A stretch of DNA of 64,000 nucleotides from Variovorax terrae. GTDB lineage: Bacteria > Pseudomonadota > Gammaproteobacteria > Burkholderiales > Burkholderiaceae_C. The number at the start of each line of letters is the position of its first letter. Positions within the stretch are counted from its first letter, which is position 1. Positions 43,805 through 54,362 of the stretch are shown in pieces. Under the pieces are notes generated by a model. That model was not told the origin of the DNA. It did not search any database and saw only the letters and a program-made list of their open reading frames with translations. The stretch lies in the NCBI RefSeq assembly GCF_022809125.1, contig NZ_JALGBI010000001.1, forward strand, positions 2,480,001 through 2,544,000, read 5' to 3'. Made by a program: the position numbers and the translations under genes.

Positions 43805-45190
43805 TCACGAAGCCTCCGGAATTCCCGGCTCTCCGTCCACGATCTGGTACTTGCGCATTTTTTCCCACAGTACCTTGCGGCTGATGCCCAGGTACTGGGC
43901 CGTTTCCTGGCGCTTCCACTCGCTGGCCTCCAGTGCCGCGATGATGCGGTTGCGTTCACCCGCATTCCAGTTCTTGCGTGCGCTGCCGTCGGCCGCCATG
44001 GATTCCGGCGTCGGCGTCGAACTCCGCGCCAGCGACAAGGCACGCTGGATCAGGGGCTGGTCCCAGGTACCCGTCTGCCGGACGATGACGCCCACCCGCT
44101 CCGCGAGATTGCGCAGCTGGCGCACGTTGCCGGGGAAATACATGTCGGCAATAGCATCGGTCAGCCAATACGGCAGGTCCGGCGGGTTGGGCGGCGGCTG
44201 CGTTCCCATCACCGAGGTCATGATCGCCTTGAAGATCGCGATCTTGTCGATGGCGCCCCGCTCCTCCAGTGTGGGCACGTGGAGCTCGATCACCGCCAGG
44301 CGGTAGAACAGGTCGGAGCGAAACTCCTCCTGCTGCACCAGGTCGCGCAGGTCGCGGTTGGTGGCGGCCACCAAGCGGAAGTCGAGCTTGATGGCCACCG
44401 TGGAGCCCAGCCGGGTCACCGTGTTGTCTTCCAGCACACGCAGCAGCTTGACCTGCTGGTAGCGTGGCAGATCGCCGATTTCATCCAGGAACAGCGTGCC
44501 CCCCGTGGCCTGCTCAAAGTAGCCTTTGTGCGCATGGACAGCGCCGGTGAACGAGCCCTTGGCATGGCCGAAAAACAGCGACTCGAACAGGCCATCGGGA
44601 ATCGCGCCGCAATTGACCGCGACGAAGGGCCCCTTGCCATACTGCCCATGGCCGGCGTGCAACTGCTGCGCGATGCGCTCCTTGCCCACGCCGGTTTCCC
44701 CGTGGACCAGCACGTTGTGGTCGCAGTCGGCAAAAGCCGCCACCTCGGCGAGCAGCGCCTGCATGCACTCGGAGTTGGCCACCAGCACGTCGGGTTTTTC
44801 CGGCTTGGCACCGTTGGCGCGGATCTGCTGCACCAGCTTGGTCACCAGCGTGCGCAGCTCGGCGCAGGTGAAATCAAAGGGCAGGATGTGCAGGTATTCA
44901 GGCGGATAGTTGCGCGAGTCACGCTCCCGTGTCGCGGCGGCCACCCAGATCACAGGCATGCCCTGCACCACCTCGGAAGCCAGCGGCAGCCCGCCGCCGT
45001 CGATCACGGTCACGCTGATGATGGCCAATGCCACGCGCGTGCTCGAGCGGTCCTGCGGCAGCGGAATACCGTCGGCCCGGATCACCTCCACGTCGAAGCT
45101 GGCCATGCAGCGCGCAATGCGGTCCAGCACGTCTGCCTTGCCCTCCCAGACATAGAGGTCGAGTTCGTCGAAATGGAACAGGTTTCTCAT
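43805..45190 (-). CDS. Sigma-54-dependent transcriptional activator at the end of the tad cluster
   Basis: The 461-residue protein has an N-terminal ~120-residue domain like a degenerate receiver, with no clear phospho-Asp. The AAA+ domain follows with Walker A '[19 protein letters not shown]' (164-171), the sigma-54 contact loop 'GSFTGA' (212-217, usually GAFTGA), Walker B '[13 protein letters not shown]' and '[20 protein letters not shown]'. A Fis-type helix-turn-helix ends it ('[20 protein letters not shown]'). The ATG giving '[13 protein letters not shown]' is chosen. Being last on the minus-strand tad run, it is the likely regulator of this locus. Confidence 0.9.
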   Translation of the reverse strand: MRNLFHFDELDLYVWEGKADVLDRIARCMASFDVEVIRADGIPLPQDRSSTRVALAIISVTVIDGGGLPLASEVVQGMPVIWVAAATRERDSRNYPPEYLHILPFDFTCAELRTLVTKLVQQIRANGAKPEKPDVLVANSECMQALLAEVAAFADCDHNVLVHGETGVGKERIAQQLHAGHGQYGKGPFVAVNCGAIPDGLFESLFFGHAKGSFTGAVHAHKGYFEQATGGTLFLDEIGDLPRYQQVKLLRVLEDNTVTRLGSTVAIKLDFRLVAATNRDLRDLVQQEEFRSDLFYRLAVIELHVPTLEERGAIDKIAIFKAIMTSVMGTQPPPNPPDLPYWLTDAIADMYFPGNVRQLRNLAERVGVIVRQTGTWDQPLIQRALSLARSSTPTPESMAADGSARKNWNAGERNRIIAALEASEWKRQETAQYLGISRKVLWEKMRKYQIVDGEPGIPEAS

Positions 45191-45263
45191 GGATGGCCTG
45201 GATGAAGAGGCTTCAAGGCGCCCGAAGCACACTGCCTGGATGGGGGTGCAAAAAATCGCATCG

Positions 45264-47282
45264 TCAGTACACCAGTTCAACGGAGCCATCGCAGGTGAGG
45301 CGGGCGCCTACACTGCTCTGGGCCAGGGTGATGCCGAGCGTTTTCAGCAGGGAGTTGACCAAAGGGTCCAGCAAGGGGGAAAGGACCGTGGACACCGCGG
45401 ACTGCAGCAGGCTGACGAGCGTGCTGATGACCGAACCGGCCCCCGCCAGTAAGTCCCCGAGGCCGCTGCCGGACACCAGGGGCTTATACATCTGGATGCT
45501 GACGCCCGACAGGGTGCTGGACAGGCTGTTGACGACGTTGGACGAGGAAATCGACTGGTAGGCCGGCGCGCTGGTGATGTCGGGAAGGTCCGTCGCAGGC
45601 GGCGCCGAGTATGTCAGCCCCTGCGAAGCCCCCGCCAGCGAAGTGTTCGTCATCAGGCCGATGCCACCGCCCGCAAAGGGTTGGCGCGGCTGGCAACTGC
45701 TGATGCACAACACGACACAGGTGCGAGTGCATGTTTTGACGCCGATATCGATCAGGGGCACGGGCGCCACCGTCGGCGCGCTAGGGCTCGCAAACACCTT
45801 GTTCGCGGCATCGGCCGCGCTGGAGCCCATCCTGCCGATGCGCACATTGAGCGCCGAAGTCGACGCGGGAACGGTCAGCGACTTGCTCGTGTTGGAATTG
45901 CATGTGAAATCCGTGATGCGGGCCTGCCCCGCTGCCGCGTCGATGTTCACGTCAAAACGGAAAGGTCCCGGCAGGATCAAGAGATCCGTGACGTTCCGGG
46001 TGCAGCCAATGCACAACAGGTTGCTCAGAACGTCCACCAGGTTCAGCGTCAGCACGCTGTTGAGCAGGTTGGTGATCGGCGAAAGCAGGCCGTCCAGCGT
46101 ACTTTGCAGCCCCGAAACCAGGCTCGTCAGGCTGGAAGTCAGGTCGACCGACAGCAGGGTCCGCACCTGGGCCGTCCGCACGAAAATCCCGTTCGGCCCG
46201 GTGGGGTCGGCCTTGGCCAGTTCGGGATTGCCGATCGCCGACAGCTGCGGCGGCTCCAGTACTTTGACATTGACCGTGGCCGTTCCAATGCCGGGAACCG
46301 AGAGAGGAACGGCAGCGAACACCGCGCTTTTGCTATTGGCAAGCTGCACCACGCCCTGGATCAGCTGAAACGCCTGCAGATCGACGTTCAAGCCGGCCGC
46401 CTGCGTACCAGCCTGAAGCTGAAGCACGTCCCCGAGTTCGAGCGGCAGCGCGCCGATCGCCGGGGCCACGATGCCCTGCAGGCCAATGATGGCCGTGGAC
46501 GCGGCGCTGCCGCTGCCCAGCACGTCGACGGCGGCCTGAAGCAGGCGGCCCACGGTGGTCTGCGTCGCCAGCAGTGCGTTGTAGTCGCCCGCAGCCACGC
46601 CCAGGTTGAGCGCCAGCCGGTCCAGGTAGCTCAGTAGATTGATGTTGGTATCCAGCAACCCCTGCCAGCCGACGGCGCTCAGGTTGAGGGTGCCTCCCAG
46701 CAGGCCGCCGAACACCGAGTTGAGCAAGGTCGACTTGCCGCTGTCCACCGTCACCAGCGTGCTCTGGATGTTCAGCGCCGCAAGGGGTGAGGTGCGCGCC
46801 GCCGTCGCCTCGGCCGTGACGGTGCGCGATGCGGGAGCACCGCCCGCGCCAAAGAAATTGAACACAAAGAAATAGGGCACCGTCCGCGACACCGACACAT
46901 GTGCCGAATTGAGTGGAACCTCCGACACGCGGAAATAGCGCGGCGGACTCGCCGTGGCATCCGCCGCGCCGCGAGGATCCCTTGGATTCCAGTTGCCGCA
47001 GGTCACGGCGGCGCTGTCCGTGGTCTGCAAGCCATTCAAACCGGCGTTGGCCAGCGCATTCGCGGACGCATTGGCGCATCCACCGGCCACCACCCCTGCC
47101 CCCGCCAGGGCCGCGAGATCCGCGATCTTCTGTACTTCACGCCGCTGCCAGAACACGTTGCCAATATCGATGCTCATCAGGCAGATCACGGCCACCATCA
47201 GCCAGATGGCTCCCAGCATGGCGACGGCCCCATGCTGCCGTGGCCATGCAGGCGCGCGCCTTGGCTGATGCCGGTCCCGCAT
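45264..47282 (-). CDS. tadG: TadG-like Tad-pilus protein with von Willebrand-free long periplasmic domain
   Basis: The 672-residue protein has an N-terminal '[20 protein letters not shown]' membrane anchor followed by '[20 protein letters not shown]', the TadE/TadG-like pseudopilin start, then a long periplasmic part rich in Leu/Val/Asn repeats. Cysteines cluster in '[15 protein letters not shown]'. TadG proteins are inner-membrane anchored components of the Tad (tight adherence) machinery. It starts 8 bp after the DUF3613 gene. Confidence 0.85.
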   Translation of the reverse strand: MRDRHQPRRAPAWPRQHGAVAMLGAIWLMVAVICLMSIDIGNVFWQRREVQKIADLAALAGAGVVAGGCANASANALANAGLNGLQTTDSAAVTCGNWNPRDPRGAADATASPPRYFRVSEVPLNSAHVSVSRTVPYFFVFNFFGAGGAPASRTVTAEATAARTSPLAALNIQSTLVTVDSGKSTLLNSVFGGLLGGTLNLSAVGWQGLLDTNINLLSYLDRLALNLGVAAGDYNALLATQTTVGRLLQAAVDVLGSGSAASTAIIGLQGIVAPAIGALPLELGDVLQLQAGTQAAGLNVDLQAFQLIQGVVQLANSKSAVFAAVPLSVPGIGTATVNVKVLEPPQLSAIGNPELAKADPTGPNGIFVRTAQVRTLLSVDLTSSLTSLVSGLQSTLDGLLSPITNLLNSVLTLNLVDVLSNLLCIGCTRNVTDLLILPGPFRFDVNIDAAAGQARITDFTCNSNTSKSLTVPASTSALNVRIGRMGSSAADAANKVFASPSAPTVAPVPLIDIGVKTCTRTCVVLCISSCQPRQPFAGGGIGLMTNTSLAGASQGLTYSAPPATDLPDITSAPAYQSISSSNVVNSLSSTLSGVSIQMYKPLVSGSGLGDLLAGAGSVISTLVSLLQSAVSTVLSPLLDPLVNSLLKTLGITLAQSSVGARLTCDGSVELVY

Positions 47283-47290
47283 GCCGCCCC

Positions 47291-47632
47291 CTATTTCCCG
47301 GAGTTCGTTTTGCCTACGGTAGAACTCATGAATTCAGGAATGGCATGGTTGAAGCTGTTCAGGTAGCGCTGGTAGCTCAGGCCGGCCTGCTCCCCCGGGA
47401 TGGGACGCGCCGGGCTTGTGCTGTTGCGCTGGAGCTCAAGCAACTGACGGGTCGCATCGCCCACACGTAGCCCTCTCGCCGGCCCATCGGCTCCCGGGCC
47501 TGCAGCCACGGCCGCGGGTGTATTCGGCGAGTCCGCAGAAGACCCCGTCGATTGAGCATGGACGGACCCCGCAAGGAGCCCCATGGCACTCAGCAACGCA
47601 AAACCAGCCCTGAAGTTTTCTCGTGTCAGCAT
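47291..47632 (-). CDS. DUF3613 small exported protein of the tad cluster
   Basis: The 113-residue protein has a signal peptide ('AGFALLSAMGLLAGSVHAQ') and the conserved DUF3613 core 'RVGDATRQLLELQRNSTSPA', then 'GLSYQRYLNSFNHAIPEF'. Such genes occur in beta-proteobacterial tad loci between tadD and tadG. The molecular role is unknown. GGAGG precedes the ATG. Confidence 0.82.
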   Translation of the reverse strand: MLTRENFRAGFALLSAMGLLAGSVHAQSTGSSADSPNTPAAVAAGPGADGPARGLRVGDATRQLLELQRNSTSPARPIPGEQAGLSYQRYLNSFNHAIPEFMSSTVGKTNSGK

Positions 47633-47686
47633 GGGAACCTCCTGTCATTGATTCGTTGATGTGTTCCAGCCCTCAGGCTTTCCCGT

Positions 47687-48487
47687 TCATCGCTCGCTGC
47701 TGCCGGTCGACAGCAGCGAGGATGAGGTCTTGAGGGTGAGCGGCATGTTCATCCCCTCTTGCAGCCTCGCCTCTGACATTGGCACGCCCGCGCTGCTTGA
47801 ATCGAGTCTCATCTCGGCAGCCTCCCGTGCAATCACGGCGCGCACCTCGTCGGGCATGCCGTGCTTGTCCATCAGGGCTCCGGCTTGTTGCGGCTTGCCA
47901 TCGACCAGCAGGTAGAGCGCGAAATTGCCTTGCACCTTGGGCATCTCCGGCTGCAACTGCGCAGCCTGCATGATGGGAATGCGTGCCTGAGCCAGGCGGC
48001 CTGCCTTCATGTAGGCATAGCCCAGATCGCTCAGCAGCAGGGCATCCGTAGGACTGCGGCGCTGGGCCTGCTCGAACATCTGGATGGCGCGGGCGTAGTC
48101 GCCCTGCGCTGCCGCCAGCAGACCAAGACCGCGATAGCCGGCCGCCTCCAAAGCCGTTCCCATGAGCTTGCGATAGGCCTGCTCGCTGGAGGCTGCCTGT
48201 CCTGTCTGCCGCAAGGCATCTGCGCGCAGCAGCGCGGCTTCCGGCGAGGTACCCCATTGCTGCTCCAGCGCATCGATGTGGGCCAGCGAGGCAAACCACA
48301 GCCCCCTTTGCTGCATCTGGCGAATCAGCGTCAGATAGGTTGCCGCGGTATTGACCTGGGGGTCCTCGACCGAAGCCGCAGGGGGACGCGGGCCCGTTGC
48401 AATGCCATACCCCGATGGCGCCGTGGAGCAGGCACTGGCCAGAATGGCCAGGCAGCCCGCCGCAATGGTGTGGAGCGGTTTTTTCAT
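47687..48487 (-). CDS. tadD: TadD-like TPR lipoprotein
   Basis: The 266-residue protein has a lipoprotein signal ('TIAAGCLAILASACS', lipobox LASAC) and at least four TPR units ('YRGLGLLAAAQGDYARAIQM', 'DALLLSDLGYAYMKAGRLAQ', 'KVQGNFALYLLVDGKPQQAG'). TadD is a pilotin or scaffold for the secretin in Tad systems. The start overlaps the tadC stop (ATGA). Confidence 0.9.
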   Translation of the reverse strand: MKKPLHTIAAGCLAILASACSTAPSGYGIATGPRPPAASVEDPQVNTAATYLTLIRQMQQRGLWFASLAHIDALEQQWGTSPEAALLRADALRQTGQAASSEQAYRKLMGTALEAAGYRGLGLLAAAQGDYARAIQMFEQAQRRSPTDALLLSDLGYAYMKAGRLAQARIPIMQAAQLQPEMPKVQGNFALYLLVDGKPQQAGALMDKHGMPDEVRAVIAREAAEMRLDSSSAGVPMSEARLQEGMNMPLTLKTSSSLLSTGSSER

Positions 48488-49434
48488 CGTGCCATGGCCC
48501 CGAGTGAACGAATGACGGCCAGAAAGCCTGGGCCGGCCGTCACGATGATCAGCGCCGGCAGCAGCGTCGTCACCATGATCCCTGTCATCTTGACGGTGAT
48601 CTTTCCAATGCGGTCCTTCAGTTCGGCCCTGCGCCGCTCGCGCAGGCGTTCGCTGAACTGGCGCAAGGGCTCCTGCACTGCTCCGCCATGGCGGTCCACC
48701 TGCACCAGCAATGCCATGAGGTTGACCATGTTCTCGTTGTCGTGAAGCTGGGCCAGGCGCTGCAATGAATGCTCCCGGGTGCGCCCCTGGCTGTACTGGC
48801 GATTCGCGGTTTCGAGTTCCTTGCCCAGCACCCGCAGGATGCCTCGAAAATCGTTGGCAATCACCTGCAGGCTTTGATCGAGGCTCAACCCCACCCCCTG
48901 CAACAGCCGGATGAGGTCGACGAACAGCGGCAGCTCGTGGATGACACGCTCCTTGCGCCGGGCGGCATACCAGGAGAGAAACCATTTGGGCCCGAGGAAT
49001 CCCACCGTCAACGCCAGAGCCCAGAAGAAAAAGCGCATGCCCCCCGCCGACCGTCCTGCCGACAACAGGCCATACAGCAATGGCAGCCCCATGGCCAGGC
49101 CGAGCCGCGAGAACAGAAACCACAGCTGTGCCTTCAGCGCGGGAAACCCGCATTGTTCGATCAGGCGCCGGTCCTCGTCCACCACCAGTGCCCGGCCCAG
49201 CCGGCTCTCCAGCCAGTGCGCCGAATGGCCGGGCTCTTGCCACGGCGTGCCAGCCTGCCCAGCGTCATCCGGCTCGGAAACCACGACCGCCGTGCGTCGC
49301 TCCATCGCGCGGTGGATCACCCTCTCGCGGCGCGCGCGCGCCCATTGCTGCGCCAAGAGCACGCCGGCCATCAACAGCAGGCCCAGCGCCAGCAACGCGA
49401 TACCCGAAGCCAGCAGGAAGTGAGAGTTCAGCAT
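48484..49434 (-). CDS. tadC: TadC inner-membrane platform protein (T2SF family)
   Basis: The 316-residue protein starts at 'MLNSHFLLASGIALLALGLL'; an upstream extension in frame is a shadow. It has an N-terminal membrane helix, 'RLGLAMGLPLLYGLLSAG', the type II secretion F domain ('ELPLFVDLIRLLQGVGLSLD', 'LMALLVQVDRHGGAVQEPLR') and terminal helices 'MTGIMVTTLLPALIIVTAGP'. TadB and TadC together form the pilus assembly platform. It starts 10 bp after tadB. Confidence 0.92.
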   Translation of the reverse strand: MLNSHFLLASGIALLALGLLLMAGVLLAQQWARARRERVIHRAMERRTAVVVSEPDDAGQAGTPWQEPGHSAHWLESRLGRALVVDEDRRLIEQCGFPALKAQLWFLFSRLGLAMGLPLLYGLLSAGRSAGGMRFFFWALALTVGFLGPKWFLSWYAARRKERVIHELPLFVDLIRLLQGVGLSLDQSLQVIANDFRGILRVLGKELETANRQYSQGRTREHSLQRLAQLHDNENMVNLMALLVQVDRHGGAVQEPLRQFSERLRERRRAELKDRIGKITVKMTGIMVTTLLPALIIVTAGPGFLAVIRSLGAMAR

Positions 49435-49444
49435 GGTTTGCCGC

Positions 49445-50401
49445 CTAGATCGAGCGAGCCAGCCGGTACAGGCAGAAAGCACCAAAGACCTGCAAGCCCA
49501 GGGCACCGAAAAGCAAGGTTCGCCCGGACTCGTCATTCCACATCCGGGTGAAATACGCCGCGTTGATCATGATGATGGCCCCACCCACGGCCACAGGAAG
49601 GAGCCCCAGAATCCAGGCCGACAGACGGGTCTCCGACGACAGCGCCACGAGTTCATGGGCGGCCTGCTCGCTGTCGCGCATGAAGTTGGCCATCCGCTCG
49701 AGCAGGACGTCCGCACGGCCGCCATAGCGCACGCTCAAGCCGAGCACGGCGGCCAGTAGATGCAGCTCCTCGACGCGAACATTGCGAGCCACCTGCAGCA
49801 GCGCGGGCTCCAGATCGACCCCGGCTTTCACCAGGAGGCTGACGTTGTCCAGGTACCCGCGCAAGGGGATCTTCGTTCCCGGCACGGCGATCTGGAATGC
49901 GGCATGCGTTGAATGGCCGATGTTGATCAGACGCACCATGGAATCCAGGAATCCGGGCAGTTGGCTGATCAGCTTCTCGCGCCGCTTCTGAATGCGAAAC
50001 CACAAGCTGAATACGGAGAAGACCAGAAGGAGCACCAGCATCGCCAAGCCCGCCACCCAGCCCACGGACAAGACAGTCAACAGCACCGCGATCAACTCCA
50101 GCGACACCCACGCCACCAGGGTCTGCAGGCTGGCAGCGCCCAGGAACCATGCTGGCACGGCCCAGGCGATCCGGGCAGGCGCCGCCGGCATCGCTTCGCT
50201 ATCGGCAGCCGGTCCCGCGCCGGCCACATCCCCGTCGGCCCATGCAGGTTCGCGAGGCCGCACCTCTGCCGCGAGCCGCCGGTCGAGATGGCGCTCGACG
50301 ATCCGCCCTTCCTGGCGCCGGACCGTCCACAGCCAGCCTGACAAGCCCGCCGCCACCAGCAGCAGCGCCACGCTGCCCAACGCCAGCGTGGCGCTAGACA
50401 T
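49445..50401 (-). CDS. tadB: TadB inner-membrane platform protein (T2SF family)
   Basis: The 318-residue protein has an N-terminal helix 'LALGSVALLLVAAGLSGWLW', two central helices and the T2SF domain 'LPGFLDSMVRLINIGHSTHA' / 'LHLLAAVLGLSVRYGGRADV'. The start at 50401 overlaps the tadA stop by 8 bp, indicating coupled translation. It pairs with TadC. Confidence 0.92.
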   Translation of the reverse strand: MSSATLALGSVALLLVAAGLSGWLWTVRRQEGRIVERHLDRRLAAEVRPREPAWADGDVAGAGPAADSEAMPAAPARIAWAVPAWFLGAASLQTLVAWVSLELIAVLLTVLSVGWVAGLAMLVLLLVFSVFSLWFRIQKRREKLISQLPGFLDSMVRLINIGHSTHAAFQIAVPGTKIPLRGYLDNVSLLVKAGVDLEPALLQVARNVRVEELHLLAAVLGLSVRYGGRADVLLERMANFMRDSEQAAHELVALSSETRLSAWILGLLPVAVGGAIIMINAAYFTRMWNDESGRTLLFGALGLQVFGAFCLYRLARSI

Positions 50402-51707
50402 GGCCGCTCCCATTGAGTTTCTGCAAGGCCTGGCGGAACTTGGCGAGCTTGGGCGAATGAGGCGTGATGCCAAGAGAAACCCAGCGGTCGCGCTCTTCGC
50501 CGTTCGGCCCCACGCCCGGCTCATAGCGATACAGCTCCTGCATGGCCACCATGCTGTCGTTGAGCCCCGTCACCTCCGTGACGGAAAGAATGCGCCTCTG
50601 CCCATTGGAGAGCCGGCCGATTTGCAGAATGAAGTCCACCGCATTGGCGATCTGGCGCCGCAAGCTGACTTCGCTGCCCTGGTAGCCGGCAAATCCCGCC
50701 AGCATCTCAAGGCGGTACAGGCACTCCCGGGGCGAACTCGCGTGGATGGTGCCCATGGAGCCATCGTGCCCCGTGTTCATCGCCTGCATCATCTCGAGCA
50801 CCTCGCCGCCTCGCACCTCGCCCACGATGATGCGGTCGGGGCGCATGCGCAAGCTGTTCCGCAGCAAATCGCGGATCGCCACGACACCCGTGGAGTCAAA
50901 TCCGCCGGGGCGGCTTTCGAGCCGGACCACGTGCGGGTGGTTCAAGGACAGTTCGGCCGTGTCCTCGATGGTCACCACGCGTTCGCTTTCAGGAATGAAG
51001 GTTGCCAGCGCATTGAGCAGCGAGGTTTTCCCGGAGCTCGTGCCTCCGCTGACCAGGATGTTGCACCGGCCTTTGACGGCAAACTCCAGTAGCTGTGAAA
51101 TGGTGGCGTCGAAGGTGCCGAGCTGCACCAGCTCCGCGGGACTCAGTGGATCGCGCCTGAATTTCCGGATCGAAACGGCGGGGCCGTCAATCGCCAGGGG
51201 TTCGATCACGACGTTGATGCGCCCGCCATCGGGCAGCCGGGCATCCACCATGGGGTTGGACTCATCGAGCCGCCGGCCGATGGGTGCCAGGATGCGGCGC
51301 ACGATGCGCAGCAGGTGCTCATCGTCCGAGAAGCGCAGGGAGACGCGCTGCAGCACCCCGCGCCGGGACACGTAGACATGCTTGTAGCCATTGATCAGGA
51401 TGTCCTCGACCGCAGGATCCTGCAACAGATCCTCGATCGGGCCGAATCCCGACAGCTCCTTGGTCAGCGCTTCGCCGATCAGCCGGGTTTCGCTGTCATT
51501 GATGGGGATGCGCTGCAGGCGCACGAAGCTGTCCAGCTCCAGGTCGACGAACTGCCGGATTGCCGTGCGGGACCATCGCCCGAACTCAGCCCCCAGTTCC
51601 TCGATCCTGCTCAGCAGGTGCTCATGTGCCCAGGCCTTGATGTCCTGGAACTGCTGCGAGTCCAGGAAGGCCTGGTTGTCATCGGCAAACTCAACCTCGC
51701 TGGACAT
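50394..51707 (-). CDS. tadA: TadA/CpaF secretion ATPase of the Tad pilus
   Basis: This 437-residue traffic ATPase has 'LSGFGPIEDLLQDPAVEDIL' (N-terminal domain), Walker A 'NILVSGGTSSGKTSLLNALA', Asp box 'VVTIEDTAELSL', Walker B 'LRMRPDRIIVGEVRGGEVLE' and His box 'TGHDGSMGTIHASSPRECLY'. It powers Flp pilus assembly. The ATG at 51707 is preferred over an upstream in-frame ATG because the conserved domain starts soon after and a GGGGGGAAG SD precedes it. It overlaps the tadZ end by 17 bp. Confidence 0.95.
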   Translation of the reverse strand: MSSEVEFADDNQAFLDSQQFQDIKAWAHEHLLSRIEELGAEFGRWSRTAIRQFVDLELDSFVRLQRIPINDSETRLIGEALTKELSGFGPIEDLLQDPAVEDILINGYKHVYVSRRGVLQRVSLRFSDDEHLLRIVRRILAPIGRRLDESNPMVDARLPDGGRINVVIEPLAIDGPAVSIRKFRRDPLSPAELVQLGTFDATISQLLEFAVKGRCNILVSGGTSSGKTSLLNALATFIPESERVVTIEDTAELSLNHPHVVRLESRPGGFDSTGVVAIRDLLRNSLRMRPDRIIVGEVRGGEVLEMMQAMNTGHDGSMGTIHASSPRECLYRLEMLAGFAGYQGSEVSLRRQIANAVDFILQIGRLSNGQRRILSVTEVTGLNDSMVAMQELYRYEPGVGPNGEERDRWVSLGITPHSPKLAKFRQALQKLNGSGHV

Positions 51708-52974
51708 TGCTTCCCCCCATCCATTTACCGGCGAACCGCGACAACTGCTGCGCCCAGCGCGCACCGGCAGCCCCATGGGCGGCCGCGGCGCTTCCGTGCA
51801 GCAGGGATTTCACCAAGCCCTCGACGGCCTGCACATACGGATCGCTGCGGGTCATGTTGGCCAGCATTTCCCCGCGGCTGGCGGCTGTCAGCAACGACGT
51901 GCTGCGCGCCGGCAGCACGGCGTCCAGCCCCAGTTCCAATCGGTCCGCAATGTCCCTGGCCTGAATGCCGACACGGGCATCGAATTTGTTGACGACCAAT
52001 CCCACCTTCTTCGTATCCACGCCGCGCTCGCGCAAGTCGCTCAGCAACTGGGCCGTGGACACAATGGAAGCAATGCCCTGATCGCAGACCACCCACACAC
52101 GGTCGTCATCCGCACTGCGCAGCACTTGCGCGATGAAGTCCGAATTGGAAAAACCGCCAAGGTCAGCCACCTGGAAATCGAAGAAATCACGCAGTCGCCG
52201 GACCAGCGCCACGGAATCACTGTGAGAGATTTCCCGCATCTGGGCCAGATTGGCAGGCAGCGGCAACACGCCGATGCCGCTGGCATGGCGGGTCAACGCG
52301 GTTTGCACGAGGGTCTGGTCCAGGCGCTTGAGGTTGCGCACTCCATCGACAAAGCTGAAGTCGCCATGCGCATCCAGATAGAGCATGCCATCGCCACAGG
52401 GCAATCCCAGATCGAGCAAGGCGATGTTTCGCTGCTTGCGTCCCTGTTCGAGGTCAGTTCGCTGCAGAAGGATCGCAAGATTGCCTGCCAGCGTGCTCAC
52501 CCCCAGACCCGCGCGCCCTCCCAGCAGAGTCACCAGGCGCCCTTTGGAGGACGGCTTCTGGCTGCGCCTCTCGGCCAGCAGATGCAGGAAAAGAACCACG
52601 TCCTCATGGGCGGAAGCCATGTCCAGAAAATCGTCCACCCCGGCCCGCAAGGCCGACAAGGTTGCGGCGGGCTCCGTCACCCAGCCCGTGCCCAGCACCG
52701 GCAGGTGGGCGTACACCCGCCGGACTGCCTGAGCCAGTTCGGCCGCCGGCACCGATTGGGTTGAAGAGAAATCCAGCAGCACAACGGCAGGGTTGAAGGC
52801 TGCAATGCGCTCGATCAACCTCGGCGCATTCATGGCCACCGACTCCACCACGCCTCTGTCACCCAACGCCTCGGACAGCCACTGGCTGTGCCCTATCGCG
52901 TCGGACGCAAAGAGGTAGGCGGGCACGCTCTTCTCGATGGCGGGGTCATGCCGGGCGTTCATGGTCGGGTCCAT
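51691..52974 (-). CDS. tadZ: TadZ/CpaE-like MinD-family protein
   Basis: The 427-residue protein has an atypical receiver-like N-terminus (~1-125) followed by a MinD/ParA-like domain. Its Walker A region, 'LVTLLGGRAGLGVSTLAGNL', lacks both Lys residues of the deviant P-loop. Other motifs are 'ALLDLGLPCGDGMLYLDA' and 'FFDFQVADLGGFSNSDFI'. TadZ places the Tad machine at the cell pole. A second in-frame ATG at 52962 is an alternative start. It lies 6 bp after the secretin gene. Confidence 0.9.
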   Translation of the reverse strand: MDPTMNARHDPAIEKSVPAYLFASDAIGHSQWLSEALGDRGVVESVAMNAPRLIERIAAFNPAVVLLDFSSTQSVPAAELAQAVRRVYAHLPVLGTGWVTEPAATLSALRAGVDDFLDMASAHEDVVLFLHLLAERRSQKPSSKGRLVTLLGGRAGLGVSTLAGNLAILLQRTDLEQGRKQRNIALLDLGLPCGDGMLYLDAHGDFSFVDGVRNLKRLDQTLVQTALTRHASGIGVLPLPANLAQMREISHSDSVALVRRLRDFFDFQVADLGGFSNSDFIAQVLRSADDDRVWVVCDQGIASIVSTAQLLSDLRERGVDTKKVGLVVNKFDARVGIQARDIADRLELGLDAVLPARSTSLLTAASRGEMLANMTRSDPYVQAVEGLVKSLLHGSAAAAHGAAGARWAQQLSRFAGKWMGGSNVQRG

Positions 52975-52980
52975 CCCTTG

Positions 52981-54330
52981 TCAGTCCGAAAACCCGGGCA
53001 AGGCATCTCTGGACGCCGCACCGGCAAGATAGGATTGCCAGACGGCGCCTTCCCTCTGCTCCGAACGGCCGGGCAGCAGCGGCTGGAGGTCGGTCGCCTT
53101 GGCGATCGGCTTCACAAGATGCGGTGTGACCACGATCACCAGTTCCCGCTCGTTCTGCTGGTAGTGCTGCCGCTTGAAAAACGCGCCCAGGACCGGGATG
53201 TCGCCCAGCATGGGAATTTTGTCGAGGTCCGACACTGTGGTCCGGCTCACCAGGCCCCCGATCACGAAGCTCTCGCCATCGCCGAGCTCCACCATCGTGT
53301 CGGCACGGCGCGTGGTGATGGCGGGCACCGACACACCGTTCAGGGTCACCGCGTTGCTGAAATCCAGGTCACTGGCTTCCGGCGCCACCTTGAGCGCGAT
53401 ACGGTCGTTGGACAGCACCGTGGGTGTCAGCATGAGCCCGATGCCAAAGGGCTTGTACTGGATGCTCACCGTCCCAAAGGCCTGGGGCACAGGCACCGGG
53501 ATTTCGCCTCCTGCCAGGAAACTGGCACTCTGGCCCGACAGCGCGACCAGTGTCGGCTCCGCCAGAACGCGCGCCAGGCCGTTGCCTTCCAGAATGCCCA
53601 GATTGGTCACGATGCCGCTGCGGCTGGAACTGAGCACGAGGTTGAAGGCCTGTGTCAACGGGCTCGCGCCCGTGAAGGCGATCGGGTCGAGCGACCCTCC
53701 GCCTGTCATGCTCTTGAGCCCGCCGGGGGCAAATGCTCCAAAGCCAAAGCCATTGCGATTGGTGAAGATGTTGAAACCGGCCTCCTTGAGCACGCTCTTG
53801 CTGAACTCGACCACTTTCACATCGACCTGCACCGTGTTGCTTTTCACGGCGACCGTCGATCGGTCCACCAGCACCGGCTTGCCCGCTGCTTCGTTGGCCA
53901 CGCCGGCAATCCGGTTGTGGCTGGCCATATCGGGCAGCACGCCATCGATCACCACCGTCTTGCCATACGCATCGACGCGCGACTTGGCATCGGCGCCCAG
54001 CAGCGAAGCGCTGGCGGCACCGGACACCTGGACGTCGTAGCTGATGGCTGTTTTCTGGCCTTTGGGCCAGATCATCAGCGTGGTGCGGCCAGGCGCTTTT
54101 CCGACCACCAGTACACGGGCATCGCCTGCGCTCTTGCCGGCCTTCATGATCACCGTATCGGCCACGGCAGGGTCTCCAATGGCCAGGCGATCCAGCCCTT
54201 TCTCCCAGACCAGCTCCTGCTGCGCCCCCACGGTCAGCGCAAGCTGATGCGCCTCGGCCGCCGCGGCCGGCGGCACCGCAGTCCCCAGCAACACCAAGAA
54301 GGGCCACACATGAAGGAGCTTTGAATTCAT
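52981..54330 (-). CDS. cpaC: CpaC/RcpA outer-membrane secretin of the Tad pilus
   Basis: The 449-residue protein (start MNSKLLHVWPFLVLLGTAVP) has a signal peptide, a BON/N-domain region ('VLVVGKAPGRTTLMIWPKGQ', 'KTVVIDGVLPDMASHNRI') and the secretin core. The core reads 'QVDVKVVEFSKSVLKEAGFN', 'VLAEPTLVALSGQSASFLAG', 'GEIPVPVPQAFGTVSIQYKP' and 'VIGGLVSRTTVSDLDKIPML'. It forms the outer-membrane pore for the Flp fibre. It lies 32 bp after cpaB. Confidence 0.93.
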   Translation of the reverse strand: MNSKLLHVWPFLVLLGTAVPPAAAAEAHQLALTVGAQQELVWEKGLDRLAIGDPAVADTVIMKAGKSAGDARVLVVGKAPGRTTLMIWPKGQKTAISYDVQVSGAASASLLGADAKSRVDAYGKTVVIDGVLPDMASHNRIAGVANEAAGKPVLVDRSTVAVKSNTVQVDVKVVEFSKSVLKEAGFNIFTNRNGFGFGAFAPGGLKSMTGGGSLDPIAFTGASPLTQAFNLVLSSSRSGIVTNLGILEGNGLARVLAEPTLVALSGQSASFLAGGEIPVPVPQAFGTVSIQYKPFGIGLMLTPTVLSNDRIALKVAPEASDLDFSNAVTLNGVSVPAITTRRADTMVELGDGESFVIGGLVSRTTVSDLDKIPMLGDIPVLGAFFKRQHYQQNERELVIVVTPHLVKPIAKATDLQPLLPGRSEQREGAVWQSYLAGAASRDALPGFSD

Positions 54331-54362
54331 TTGAAATCCCTGTTGCCTGTTGTTCGTCAATC

